NCBI GenBank assembly: GCA_018402075.1
Contig: JAGYJP010000001.1
Location: 701,205-765,204, forward strand
Length of the DNA stretch: 64,000 bases
Origin: Candidatus Nanopelagicales bacterium
Lineage (GTDB): Bacteria > Actinomycetota > Actinomycetes > S36-B12
Direction of reading: 5' to 3'
Below the pieces are notes generated by a model. It made no database searches. It had not been told where the DNA came from and was given only the letters and a program-made list of their open reading frames with translations. Position numbers and translations under genes: made by a program. Below, piece by piece: positions 34,284-43,620 of this stretch. Within the stretch, counting starts at the first letter, position 1. Every line of letters starts with the position of its first letter.

Positions 34284-35378
34284 TTATGCCACCTTTGCCG
34301 GCTCTGCTTCACGAGACAAGGCCAATAGTTGATCACATACTTGTGAATAGGCATGTGGCATGGATGGGAACTCACCGTCATCAGCACGGGTTGTCATGGA
34401 GGGAATAAATGGAAGCTCGGTCAGATCCCGTTCCCCCAGCGCACGAGAAATATCATGTACTGATACTCCTTTGTGGTCGGCCGTGACAACATAGTGTGAT
34501 TTCCCACCCACTAGGTGTACCCACTCATGCATGCTGGCGCTTGCCGCTACGGACCGCACGTGATTGCGGACAGCAATCACGGATAGGTCTGCTTGAGAAA
34601 CAAGTAGCTCGGACGCTGATGTGAGACCTCGGGGAACGTCCACAATCACAAGATCGAATGCCCGCCTTGCCGCATCCACTACGGCAGCAAGAACTTCAGT
34701 TTCAGGGAGATGAATTTTGGCACGACCATAAGAAAGAAAGGATAAACCGTTGAATACAGGAAGGGCATTCACCAAGGTTTCCGCAGCGATACGTCCGCTC
34801 CCCGGATCAATATCAGACCACCGAACCCCTTGCTGTTCTTCTGCTCCCAGGGTGAGATCAAGGCCACCACCGACAGGATCGGTGTCTATGACAACTGCAG
34901 AAACACCCTGGCTCACGGCTCGCAATCCGAGATTAATAGAAAGGGTTGATGCGCCCGCTCCACCAGAACCTGGCATGACCGCAATCAATGGTGATAGCGG
35001 TTCATTCCTGTGGCGTATGTCGGTGAGTGCGTCACGTAGCCAGAACTCAGCAGAAGGCAAACCAACGACGTTGGCTGCACCCAGGGTGACCGCGTGCTTC
35101 CACAACTCACGTTCCCATGCGGTTGTTTCGGGTCCGGGATCGCGATCACAATGAATAATGGCAATTCCACTGCGCCGAGGTAACCGAGCATCACCACATT
35201 CATTTGCTAGGTCAGAGCCCACAAGAATGTATCTGTATGAACTCCAATCCAGGTGTACCAGAAATGGATTGTCACTTCGGTGTACGGACACTTCCATGGA
35301 ATCGGCGATTTCCTCGACATGGAAAACCAGATCGGAATTTTGAGTAAGTAGAAGGATTTCAGCAGGTTGATTCAACAT
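34284..35378 (-). CDS. ssd: septum-site determining protein Ssd / CpaE-like ATPase
   Basis: A 364-residue member of the ParA/MinD superfamily. An N-terminal receiver-like domain without clear phospho-sites is followed by PGSGGAGASTLSINLG (deviant Walker A lacking the second Lys), VVIDTDPVGGGLDLTLG and FDLVIVDVPRGL. In mycobacteria Ssd (Rv3660c) affects septum placement and stress; in Tad systems CpaE positions pili. First gene of the leftward Tad operon. The ATG at 35378 fits; earlier codons would run through the divergent HAD gene. Confidence 0.88.
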   Translation of the reverse strand: MLNQPAEILLLTQNSDLVFHVEEIADSMEVSVHRSDNPFLVHLDWSSYRYILVGSDLANECGDARLPRRSGIAIIHCDRDPGPETTAWERELWKHAVTLGAANVVGLPSAEFWLRDALTDIRHRNEPLSPLIAVMPGSGGAGASTLSINLGLRAVSQGVSAVVIDTDPVGGGLDLTLGAEEQQGVRWSDIDPGSGRIAAETLVNALPVFNGLSFLSYGRAKIHLPETEVLAAVVDAARRAFDLVIVDVPRGLTSASELLVSQADLSVIAVRNHVRSVAASASMHEWVHLVGGKSHYVVTADHKGVSVHDISRALGERDLTELPFIPSMTTRADDGEFPSMPHAYSQVCDQLLALSREAEPAKVA

Positions 35379-35407
35379 GAACACAGCCAAATGGATGAGG
35401 ACACACG

Positions 35408-36274
35408 ATGATAAGCCCTGAGTTGGACCTGTGGAAAACCTTTCTGATGGGCTACCGTGGTCATATGGCAGGTGCAACGGCAGGTAGCACGGGAATTGCC
35501 GCATTCTTTGATCTGGATAAAACCATTCTGGCCAAATCCAGCTCATTTGTATTTGCCAAGCCCTTTTATAAAGAAGGGCTTATTGGGCGCGCCGATGTCA
35601 TGCGGAGCGCCTACGCGCAGTTCATGTTTCTTACATCCGGCGCCGACCATGATCAAATGGAGTTAATGCGCACATATATGTCGGAACTCGTCACCGGCTG
35701 GGATGTCGCCAAAGTGCAGACAATTGTCAGTGAAACCCTCGACATAATTGTTGACCCGTTGGTCTACCAAGAAGCAGTCGATCTCATTGCCATGCATAAA
35801 GAACAGGGCCACGACATTATTGTGATTTCGTCGTCAGGCACCGATGTTGTTGAACCCATTGCAGCTCGCCTTGGCGCAGACATTGCAATCGGCACCCAAG
35901 TGGAAATCGTCGACGGCAAGTACACCGGTGAAATTACGTTTTACGCGTATGGTGAGGGCAAAGCGGAAGCCATGCATTCACTTGCGCAGGAACATGGTTA
36001 CGACTTAAGTGAGTGTTATGCCTACTCGGATTCACACACCGACATTCCGATGTTGAAAGCGGTGGGGAAGCCATCTGCGGTAAATCCTGATAATGAACTC
36101 CGCGGCATTGCCAAGGAAAATAATTGGCCGATTCTCGATTTTGCCAAACCTGTCTCTATGCGAGCCAAGACAGAACAACGTCGTGCTGTTGCTGCCGGAG
36201 CTGGAGTCGCAATCGGGGCGGTTGCACTGGGAATCACGTGGTACGCGAAACGGCGCAGTAGCTTGCGCGCTTAA
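35408..36274 (+). CDS. HAD-superfamily hydrolase, subfamily IB (SerB/PSPase-like)
   Basis: A 288-residue phosphatase. FFDLDKTIL is motif I with both Asp, IIVISSSGTDVVEP motif II, GEGKAEAM motif III Lys, and YSDSHTDIPML motif IV. The C-terminus ends in a hydrophobic helix with positive residues (AVALGITWYAKRRS), a membrane anchor. Substrate unknown; in this subfamily activities on phosphoserine and lipid phosphates are known. Start uncertain: ATG 35408 or 35465, the latter giving MAGATAGSTG. Rv3661 is the mycobacterial counterpart by position. Confidence 0.88.
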   Translation: MISPELDLWKTFLMGYRGHMAGATAGSTGIAAFFDLDKTILAKSSSFVFAKPFYKEGLIGRADVMRSAYAQFMFLTSGADHDQMELMRTYMSELVTGWDVAKVQTIVSETLDIIVDPLVYQEAVDLIAMHKEQGHDIIVISSSGTDVVEPIAARLGADIAIGTQVEIVDGKYTGEITFYAYGEGKAEAMHSLAQEHGYDLSECYAYSDSHTDIPMLKAVGKPSAVNPDNELRGIAKENNWPILDFAKPVSMRAKTEQRRAVAAGAGVAIGAVALGITWYAKRRSSLRA

Positions 36275-36287
36275 TTTTTACTGACAA

Positions 36288-37073
36288 CTAATCTGGGACG
36301 AAAACAGCCCGGGCCCCCAGCCCTACACATGCAGAGAACCATTCAAAGTATTGGGCCACTCCGTCTGGTGTCTGCTGAATATAACCTCGAATTGCTGAAA
36401 CATAATTTGTTCGGCCTGTCTCGAACATCCCATTTTCTGGAATTGAGAAATTGGATGGGTCTAACCCACGCGCGGCAAAAACAGTTCGCACTACCGCGCG
36501 GGCAACAAGGCCTGATCCCCAGATAAATGGCCGCAGCCGCATGATCTCCGCGTGTACATAGCCAGCTTCAATAATGGCCGATGCTTGTGTGTTGACACAT
36601 TGCTTGGACACAGACATCAGCACCGACGGAACAATCGAATAATCAGGGATGGAACCAATGTGTAAAGGATCATCGGAAACATCCACCGATCGAGGGCGAC
36701 CAAGTTGATCAGGATCCGAGAATTCCTTTGCCACCAGCAAATGCAGGCCGGTGATCACTTGCAGGGGGGCGGTGAGCCAGGTGTCTGCGAATAATGGAGC
36801 TTGGGCTGTAGCGGCAAGGGTTGCGGACAGCACTTTCCCCATGGGGGAATCTTCAACCCCCGGGAGATCTGCTCCCTCGAGTGCCGCGGAGTCCATGGCG
36901 CCTCGCGAAATTGATGCCTGTGCAACAGCATTGGCGTTAGCGCGAACATCACGCCGCCACAGCAATGCATCGATGTCTTCGCGTGCGGCCAAGGTTGCGC
37001 GTGTGACGCGTTCAAGATCAGTGAGGTCTCCCAGGGTAAATTCGGATCGGATGCCACCACCGGATTCGACCAT
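36288..37073 (-). CDS. Fic-like protein with degenerate active site
   Basis: A 261-residue all-helical protein. EIMRLRPFIWGSGLVARAVVR aligns with the Fic motif HPFxDGNGRxxR, but the catalytic His is Arg and the GNGR part is GSGL. True Fic enzymes modify proteins with AMP; this one should not. Actinobacteria commonly encode such a protein beside acs. Role unknown, perhaps binding of a nucleotide or structural. It is divergent from acs. Confidence 0.6.
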   Translation of the reverse strand: MVESGGGIRSEFTLGDLTDLERVTRATLAAREDIDALLWRRDVRANANAVAQASISRGAMDSAALEGADLPGVEDSPMGKVLSATLAATAQAPLFADTWLTAPLQVITGLHLLVAKEFSDPDQLGRPRSVDVSDDPLHIGSIPDYSIVPSVLMSVSKQCVNTQASAIIEAGYVHAEIMRLRPFIWGSGLVARAVVRTVFAARGLDPSNFSIPENGMFETGRTNYVSAIRGYIQQTPDGVAQYFEWFSACVGLGARAVFVPD

Positions 37074-37261
37074 GGGTCAACGGTATCGAGTCAAAACCTG
37101 GCACCGAGGTCGACCACACGGATTGCACAAGAGTGGGCAGCAAAGTATGTCAATACGCAGATTCCTCGCGGGTCAATTCTCCAATCAACTGACATTGGGG
37201 CCCGGTTTTGGTTAGGTGGGACTTTCGCACACACATGCAACACTCGAGGAGGAACGGCACC

Positions 37262-39223
37262 ATGCCGGAAGACACCAACGCGACCCTGTCGAACCTGTTA
37301 CAGGAGGATCGCCAATTCCCACCCAGTCCGGCTTTTGCAGCGCAAGCTAATGGCAAAGCAAGTCTTTATGATCAGGCCGAAAATGATCGACTGGGGTTCT
37401 GGGCGGAGCAAGCGCGCGATCTCGATTGGGATACCGACTTCACCGAGGTGCTGGACTGGACTAATGCCCCTTTTGCACGGTGGTTCGTGGGTGGGAAACT
37501 CAATGTTGCCTACAACTGCGTTGACCGACACGTTCATGCTGGATTTGGCGATCAGGTTGCCATCCGATTCGAAGGTGAACCTGGTGACCGTCGCGATATC
37601 ACCTACAAGGAACTCATGGCTGAGGTCAGCCAGGCGGCGAATGCGCTCACTGAGTTAGGGGTTGTTGCCGGCGATCGCGTTGCCATTTATCTGCCCATGA
37701 TTCCTGAGGCGATTATTGCCATGCTCGCATGTGCTCGCATCGGTGCAATTCACTCGGTGGTATTTGCTGGATTTAGTGCAGAAGCTTTGCGAAGTCGCAT
37801 TGAAGATGCTGATGCAAAACTGGTGATTACGGCCGATGGCCAGAATCGTCGAGGTTCAGCCATGGATCTCAAGAGTGCAGTCGATGAAGCAGTGGATGCA
37901 AGCCCCGGTGTAGAAAATGTTTTGGTTGTTAAGCGCACCGGAACCGACGTCACTTGGCATGATCGTGACCTCTGGTGGCATGAATTGGTTGGTCGCCAGT
38001 CGACCGAACACACGCCTGAAGCCTTCGATTCGGAAACTCCGTTGTTCATTCTGTATACGTCTGGAACAACAGGTAAGCCAAAAGGTATTTTGCACACATC
38101 CGGTGGTTACCTAACGCAAGCTGCCTATACCCACAAAATGGTTTTTGATCTCAAGCCTGAAACAGATGTGTATTGGTGCACCGCGGACGTTGGCTGGGTC
38201 ACGGGGCACTCTTATATTGTGTACGGCCCACTGGCTAATCGTGTGACCCAAGTTATTTATGAAGGAACACCCGACACCCCGGACAAAGACCGCTGGTGGG
38301 ACATTGTTGAAAGACATGGTGTCACCCTGCTCTACACCGCACCCACAGCGATCCGAACATTTATGAAGTGGGGGGATCAATTCCCACAGTCCCATAATTT
38401 GAGTTCGCTGCGACTCCTTGGCTCCGTGGGTGAACCCATTAACCCAGAGGCATGGATGTGGTACCGCGAAGTGATTGGCGGAAATAACTGTCCAATTGTT
38501 GACACCTGGTGGCAAACCGAGACCGGTGCCATGATGATTGCGCCTCTTCCCGGCGTCACAGCCTGTAAGCCCGGATCAGCCATGCGGGCGCTACCTGGAA
38601 TTGGCATGGCGGTGGTGGATCAGGAAGGAACACCTTTGGGTAATGGCAGTGGTGGCTTTCTGGTCTTGACCCAACCGTGGCCATCAATGTTGCGTGGGAT
38701 TTGGGGAGATAACGAACGGTACGTGGAAACCTATTGGTCTCGCTGGCCGCAGTACTACTTTGCCGGCGATGGCGCCAAACTGGACAACGACGGCGCCATC
38801 TGGTTAATGGGTCGCGTGGACGATGTCATGAACGTGTCCGGTCACCGAATATCCACCACCGAAGTGGAATCCGCATTGGTGTCACACCCCGCAGTTGCAG
38901 AGGCGGCGGTCGTCGGTGCAAGTGACCCCACCACAGGGCAGGGAATTGTGGCCTTTGTCATTCTTCGTGGTGGAGTGGAAAACGCCGGCGAACTAATCAA
39001 GGAACTGCGCAATCACGTGGCACGTGAAATTGGGCCGATTGCAAAGCCCCGCCAAATCATGATTGTTGCCGAACTACCCAAAACTCGTTCCGGAAAGATT
39101 CTGCGGCGTCTACTACAAGATGTTGCGGAGCATCGCGATGTCGGAGACTCAACCACATTGGCCGATCCCGCAGTCATGAAACTGATTTCAGAGGGGCTTG
39201 CGTCTTCCTCCAGCGACGATTAG
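37262..39223 (+). CDS. acs: acetyl-CoA synthetase
   Basis: A 653-residue AMP-forming ligase that activates acetate to acetyl-CoA. ACAS N-terminal domain (FWAEQARDLDWDTDF), ATP motif YTSGTTGKPKG, WWQTETG motif, DDVMNVSGHRIST hinge and the C-terminal KTRSGKILRR with the Lys that is regulated by acetylation. The ATG at 37262 follows GAGGAGG. Length is normal. Counterpart of Rv3667. Confidence 0.96.
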   Translation: MPEDTNATLSNLLQEDRQFPPSPAFAAQANGKASLYDQAENDRLGFWAEQARDLDWDTDFTEVLDWTNAPFARWFVGGKLNVAYNCVDRHVHAGFGDQVAIRFEGEPGDRRDITYKELMAEVSQAANALTELGVVAGDRVAIYLPMIPEAIIAMLACARIGAIHSVVFAGFSAEALRSRIEDADAKLVITADGQNRRGSAMDLKSAVDEAVDASPGVENVLVVKRTGTDVTWHDRDLWWHELVGRQSTEHTPEAFDSETPLFILYTSGTTGKPKGILHTSGGYLTQAAYTHKMVFDLKPETDVYWCTADVGWVTGHSYIVYGPLANRVTQVIYEGTPDTPDKDRWWDIVERHGVTLLYTAPTAIRTFMKWGDQFPQSHNLSSLRLLGSVGEPINPEAWMWYREVIGGNNCPIVDTWWQTETGAMMIAPLPGVTACKPGSAMRALPGIGMAVVDQEGTPLGNGSGGFLVLTQPWPSMLRGIWGDNERYVETYWSRWPQYYFAGDGAKLDNDGAIWLMGRVDDVMNVSGHRISTTEVESALVSHPAVAEAAVVGASDPTTGQGIVAFVILRGGVENAGELIKELRNHVAREIGPIAKPRQIMIVAELPKTRSGKILRRLLQDVAEHRDVGDSTTLADPAVMKLISEGLASSSSDD

Positions 39224-39256
39224 CGGGGGTGAAGCGCAAGGGTCTACATATGTAGA

Positions 39257-40567
39257 GTGTCCGCTATGGCTGCGAATGAAATTCTTTCCCGACCGTCATT
39301 GGGTCAGCGCGGCTGGCTGCTGAGTCAACTTCGCGATGAAACCGTCGGTGGCGGGATCCTACTTTTTGCTGCTGCCATTGCCCTGGTGTGGGCAAACTCT
39401 CCTTGGGGAGACAGTTACATCAACATGGTTGCTTTCAAGGTCGGACCTGAAGCACTGGGCCTGAACCTTCCTCTCGGGATCTGGGCTGCTGATGCTCTCC
39501 TCGCAATTTTCTTCTTCGTTGTGGGGTTGGAACTTAAACATGAACTAGTTCTCGGATCGCTCTCCAAACCAGCCCAAGCAATCGTCCCCGCCGCGGCGGC
39601 CATCGGTGGCATGGTTGTTCCGGCGCTCGTGTTTGTTGTCGTCAACGCCACCATGGAAGATGGCTCCCTGCGCGGCTGGGGAATTCCCATGGCCACCGAC
39701 ATCGCCTTTGCGCTTGCAGTGTTGGCAGTCTTTGGGCGCAGACTCCCTGTTGCTTTACGCGCTTTCCTACTTACCCTCGCAGTGGTCGATGACCTTGGTG
39801 CGATCACCGTCATCGCCGTGTTTTATTCTGATAAATTCTCCGCGATCTGGTTCGGGTTATTCATTCTTACCCTTGTCGCATACTGGCTCCTGCAGAAGTA
39901 CCGTGTCACTAGCCCGTGGTTATACATTCCACTTGTCATTGTTGGTTGGTACTTCTGCTACAAAAGTGGTGTCCACGCCACCGTTGCCGGTGTCGCATTT
40001 GGTTTCCTCACCAGGGTTCGACCCGATCCTGGCGAAAATGAAGCGCCCGCTGATCGCCTGATACACCGTGTCCATCCCATCAGTGCAGGTTTTGCTGTTC
40101 CAGTGTTTGCCCTCATGGCCGCTGGCGTCGATCTTCGATCCGCTGGCATTGTCGATGCACTTTCAAGCCCACTGTCATTAGGCATCATTCTTGGTTTGGT
40201 GGTGGGCAAGCCCGTGGGGATCCTGGCCATGGCCTGGTTTATGGCCCGCTTCACGCGAGCGAGTTTGGCTCCCGGAATTGCCTGGCGAGATATCTTCGCC
40301 GTGGGGCTGCTTGCAGGAGTGGGATTCACCGTGGCGTTGCTGATTACCGAATTGGGTTACGAAGACAATGCAGATCTCCTGAGTTCAGCCAAGATCGCGG
40401 TTCTGGTTGCCTCGGTGATTGCGGCGGCCATTGCGGCTATTGCCCTTCTCTCCCGAGGCAGGGCGTACGCCGCAATCGCAGCAACGGAGGAAGCTGATCT
40501 CGATAAGGACGGCATTCCCGATATCTATCAGCAGGGGGACGAAAACAACACCCCCCACGAGCGGTAA
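39257..40567 (+). CDS. nhaA: Na+/H+ antiporter NhaA
   Basis: A 436-residue membrane protein with about twelve helices that exports Na+ in exchange for protons. FFFVVGLELKHE, MATDIAFALAVLAVFG and VVDDLGAITVIAVFY with the ion-binding Asp pair are family hallmarks. The C-terminal cytoplasmic tail is acidic (EEADLDKDGIPDIYQQGDEN), reminiscent of a Ca-binding-like loop. GTG at 39257 used; an ATG three codons later is equally possible. Confidence 0.93.
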   Translation: MSAMAANEILSRPSLGQRGWLLSQLRDETVGGGILLFAAAIALVWANSPWGDSYINMVAFKVGPEALGLNLPLGIWAADALLAIFFFVVGLELKHELVLGSLSKPAQAIVPAAAAIGGMVVPALVFVVVNATMEDGSLRGWGIPMATDIAFALAVLAVFGRRLPVALRAFLLTLAVVDDLGAITVIAVFYSDKFSAIWFGLFILTLVAYWLLQKYRVTSPWLYIPLVIVGWYFCYKSGVHATVAGVAFGFLTRVRPDPGENEAPADRLIHRVHPISAGFAVPVFALMAAGVDLRSAGIVDALSSPLSLGIILGLVVGKPVGILAMAWFMARFTRASLAPGIAWRDIFAVGLLAGVGFTVALLITELGYEDNADLLSSAKIAVLVASVIAAAIAAIALLSRGRAYAAIAATEEADLDKDGIPDIYQQGDENNTPHER

Positions 40568-40590
40568 CCTCGGGCTCTGGAGGGAGCACC

Positions 40591-41040
40591 ATGTCAGACC
40601 TGAATACAAGTAACGCAGCACAACCGAAGCAGCCTAATTACGCTGGTCAAAAGCAGCCAAGCCTCAAGCAGTTGGTTACCCAAACGTTCTCCGACGGCAA
40701 AAAGTTGCTTTCCGCTCAAGTCAATTTGACCACAACAGAACTTCAGCAGTCCGGTAAGACAATCGGTGCAGTATCGGTCATGGCGCTGATTGCGGTGTCT
40801 TTAGTTTCACTCGGATCGATTTTTCTTTTAATCGCCCTGGCGTATGCCCTCGTCGCTATCGGATTACCCATCTGGGCTGGCTTTCTTATTGTGGCTGGCG
40901 TATTAATTCTTGGTGCTGCGATATTTGGTGGCATCGCATACAAGAAAGGCCAACAAATTACCGGTCCGTCTTTGGCCTCAAAAGAATGGAAGCAAACATC
41001 TGAATCCCTTGCGCAACTCAATGAGCGCAAACCATTTTGA
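40591..41040 (+). CDS. phage holin superfamily III / DUF1469-like membrane protein
   Basis: A 149-residue protein with an N-terminal Gln/Lys-rich cytoplasmic part, amphipathic helix (LVTQTFSDGKKLLSAQVNL) and two close hydrophobic helices (VSVMALIAVSLVSLGSIFLL; WAGFLIVAGVLILGAAIF). It belongs to the widespread actinobacterial DUF1469 proteins called holin-like, which are not phage genes. RBS GGAGGGAG. Same strand as nhaA and 23 bases after it. Confidence 0.8.
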   Translation: MSDLNTSNAAQPKQPNYAGQKQPSLKQLVTQTFSDGKKLLSAQVNLTTTELQQSGKTIGAVSVMALIAVSLVSLGSIFLLIALAYALVAIGLPIWAGFLIVAGVLILGAAIFGGIAYKKGQQITGPSLASKEWKQTSESLAQLNERKPF

Positions 41041-41109
41041 TGTTATGAGTTTGATTTGATATGACGAGTTTGATCTTATGATTTTCACATGGCGAGTGAA
41101 CACAAATGA

Positions 41110-42045
41110 ATGAATTTATTCGTGCTCACACCTGAGGAAGCTATTCAACAGGCGGGTCCCTGGAAGCATCGCAATATTGCAGCCAACGGCAGTAGATTTC
41201 ATGTTGCCGAATTGGGAAGTGGAACGCCCGTCCTTCTGCTTCATGGGTTTCCCATGTTTTGGTGGACTTGGCGAAATCAATTGCAGTCACTGGCTCAGGC
41301 AGGTTTTCGGGTAATCGCCATGGATCTGCGCGGCTACGGCGGATCTGACCACCCCCCGCAGGGATATGACCCCACAACATTGGCTCGCGATGCCATCGGC
41401 CTATTGCGCAGCATGGGCGAGACTCAAAGCTTCGTGGCAGGCCACGGGATAGGCGGCGTCGTCGCGTGGACCATGGCGGCCCAATCCCCCGACTCAGTAC
41501 TCGGCGTCGTCGCTGAGTGTTCACCTCACCCAAAAGTTTTGCGAGCCACACTTGCCCGCAGTCGAGGACAACGAGCGGCTCTCTCATTTCTACTGCGAAT
41601 GCAGTTCCCATTTATTCCTGAGGCGTATTACAGCAAGAATTCTGCAGCTCGGGTTGGTGATTTTTTGCAGAGATATTCACATAACCCTTCGTGGCTCACG
41701 AGTGACAACAGGTTAATTTTTCAATCGGCATACCGCGCATGGCCCACAGCGCACACGGCGATTGAATTCCAACGTTGGGCACTGCGATCGCTATACCGTA
41801 CCGATGGCCGTCGGTATCAAGAATCCATGTCACGCGCCATTGAGTGCCCCGTTCTAGAAATCGTTGGAGAGAAGGACACCATGGTGATTCCGCGGTATGC
41901 CGATAGCTCCGGAATGGTGAGTGGTCCATATCAACGAGTAGTAGTGCCCACCGGTCACTATCCACATGAGGAAAACCCTCGCGCATTCACCGAGATAGTT
42001 GCCAAATGGTTACAGCGCATCTCGCGAGCACAGCAGGAAAACTAA
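41110..42045 (+). CDS. alpha/beta hydrolase-fold protein lacking the usual nucleophile (EphE position)
   Basis: A 311-residue protein with the epoxide-hydrolase-like fold: LLLHGFPMFWWTWRNQL (oxyanion HGFP), MDLRGYGGSD, and a C-terminal His in VPTGHYPHEENP. The nucleophile elbow is GHGIGG, placing Gly where Asp or Ser is expected. It may be a non-enzymatic relative or use another residue. By position it corresponds to Rv3670 (ephE). The leader (41041-41109) is AT-rich with two TATGAxGAGTTTGAT-like repeats. No good ribosome binding site is visible. Confidence 0.8.
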   Translation: MNLFVLTPEEAIQQAGPWKHRNIAANGSRFHVAELGSGTPVLLLHGFPMFWWTWRNQLQSLAQAGFRVIAMDLRGYGGSDHPPQGYDPTTLARDAIGLLRSMGETQSFVAGHGIGGVVAWTMAAQSPDSVLGVVAECSPHPKVLRATLARSRGQRAALSFLLRMQFPFIPEAYYSKNSAARVGDFLQRYSHNPSWLTSDNRLIFQSAYRAWPTAHTAIEFQRWALRSLYRTDGRRYQESMSRAIECPVLEIVGEKDTMVIPRYADSSGMVSGPYQRVVVPTGHYPHEENPRAFTEIVAKWLQRISRAQQEN

Positions 42046-42055
42046 GGGAATCGCC

Positions 42056-42436
42056 ATGCACCTGCGGGATCAGTACGGGCGACCACTGCGTGGAGAAGAA
42101 GCCAAGAAATTAAGTTACCCCCAGGTACCTGATCGTGAAATTATTGATGGTCCTGCTGCATGGAATGAGACCATGCAGTATTTCCGCAAAGGACTGCCAT
42201 TTCACATGCATGAGGTGTGCGAGCAAAGGTGGCGGTGTGCACCCAGTGCTGAAGTATTGGCGTGGAAAGCACTTTCACAATGGGGAGCGGCACTCACACA
42301 CGAAGCTCGCGGAAATATCACTGGTGCCCGCGCTGTTGCTTTACGCGCACATGACAATCTCTTGAAAGCAGCCCTCATTCCAGATTACGTGGACCAAGCA
42401 ATGGTGAAAGTAAGTCTGCAACGGCTATTGGCGTAG
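42056..42436 (+). CDS. DUF309-family protein
   Basis: A 126-residue all-helical protein. GLPFHMHEVCEQRWR and WKALSQWGAALTHEARGNITGA are the conserved His/Glu-bearing helices of DUF309. Function unknown. AGGGAATCGCC precedes the ATG at 42056. It is ten bases after the hydrolase and overlaps the convergent marP end by 12 bases. Confidence 0.85.
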   Translation: MHLRDQYGRPLRGEEAKKLSYPQVPDREIIDGPAAWNETMQYFRKGLPFHMHEVCEQRWRCAPSAEVLAWKALSQWGAALTHEARGNITGARAVALRAHDNLLKAALIPDYVDQAMVKVSLQRLLA

Positions 42437-43618
42437 CTCACATGACCCGGTGGAGACAGGTCCATCAGATTCAGTCCAATTTTGTGCAATGTTGAGCGCT
42501 GCTTCAAGTTCCGAATTTGTCAATGCATAGCCAATATCGGAGTCAATGCTGGATCCAAAAACAAGTCCAAGAATTCGTCCCTGGTTGTTGACCAGTGGTC
42601 CACCGCTATTCCCGGAGAGAACACTGGCCCGAAATGCATACACTTGTCGCTGTACGCCAATGTCTCCATAAATATTCTCGCCTCGCGCATCAATGACTCC
42701 ACGCACTCGAGCAGGGGCCGCGGTGAGATTCCCACCACCCGGAAAACCCGCAACAATTGCGTCAGAGCCTTTCGGGGCTACTTTGGTTGCAAATGAACCA
42801 GCCCGCCCGTCAATTGGTTCGGTTATGACAACAGCAATATCCTTTTCAGGATCAAAATATATGACACTACCTGCCCGTGATTGTTCGACATTGGGTAACC
42901 GAACCTGAAGATCGGTAACACCTGCAACAACATGTGCGTTGGTGATCAATGCTCGATCGCTGATATAAAATCCTGAACCACCAACGATCTGATCACATTG
43001 CTCGGCGTCTCCGGTGAGTCGCGCGACAAAGTTTTCCACGACGGGGACAACCTCTGCGACGGACTGGTTAGTTGGAGCGGGGACATCGGTACCGAGTGAC
43101 TGACCTAATCCGATCACAATGCGTGGAACACCAGTTTGGCCCACTAAATCACTGACATTGGAGAAAACTGATCGCGCAACGTCGGGAACTAGGGAGTCCA
43201 TGGTGGTAAGCACACGGGAATTGGACACCTGTTGCGAGACTGCGCTACTTGGAATGAACGCGAGTACGCTTGCAATCACCCACCCCACGAGCGCAAATGC
43301 CAATACATTAAGAGCTGCACCAGCAAAATTGTCAACGAATCGCACGGGCCGCCAGGTGATGTAATCCCGCAACTTTCGGCCCACTATGGACAAAAGAAAT
43401 TGGCCCAAGATCGCACTGGCAAGAACCACCACAGCCAAAGCAATGTAGGTCAGAGCTCCTGCGGGAACGAATTGATTCACCACACCGGGCAGCCAGACAA
43501 GGGCCGCAATTCCACCGATGAGGAAGCCCGCGAAACTCAGTGCCCCCGCGACAAATCCCTGCCGCCATCCGGCCCAGGCAAAGACAATGAGTGCTCCAAT
43601 CAAGATCCAATCAATCAT
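42425..43618 (-). CDS. MarP-like membrane serine protease (CvpA + trypsin domains)
   Basis: A 397-residue protein with four N-terminal helices (CvpA-like, DWILIGALIVFAWAGWRQGFVAGALS) followed by an extracytoplasmic chymotrypsin-like domain. The triad is visible: His in ITNAHVVAG, Asp in PEKDIAVV and Ser in SGNSGGPLV. A pair of cysteines (EQCD and the C-terminal GSCEL) may form a disulfide, as known for MarP (Rv3671c), which guards pH homeostasis in acid stress. ATG at 43618 lies three bases from the nudix stop. Confidence 0.9.
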   Translation of the reverse strand: MIDWILIGALIVFAWAGWRQGFVAGALSFAGFLIGGIAALVWLPGVVNQFVPAGALTYIALAVVVLASAILGQFLLSIVGRKLRDYITWRPVRFVDNFAGAALNVLAFALVGWVIASVLAFIPSSAVSQQVSNSRVLTTMDSLVPDVARSVFSNVSDLVGQTGVPRIVIGLGQSLGTDVPAPTNQSVAEVVPVVENFVARLTGDAEQCDQIVGGSGFYISDRALITNAHVVAGVTDLQVRLPNVEQSRAGSVIYFDPEKDIAVVITEPIDGRAGSFATKVAPKGSDAIVAGFPGGGNLTAAPARVRGVIDARGENIYGDIGVQRQVYAFRASVLSGNSGGPLVNNQGRILGLVFGSSIDSDIGYALTNSELEAALNIAQNWTESDGPVSTGSCELRQ

Positions 43619-43620
43619 GT

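Noticed and set aside
40591..41040. Prophage holin
   Set aside because: No phage genes surround it; DUF1469 proteins are common chromosomal membrane proteins in actinobacteria.
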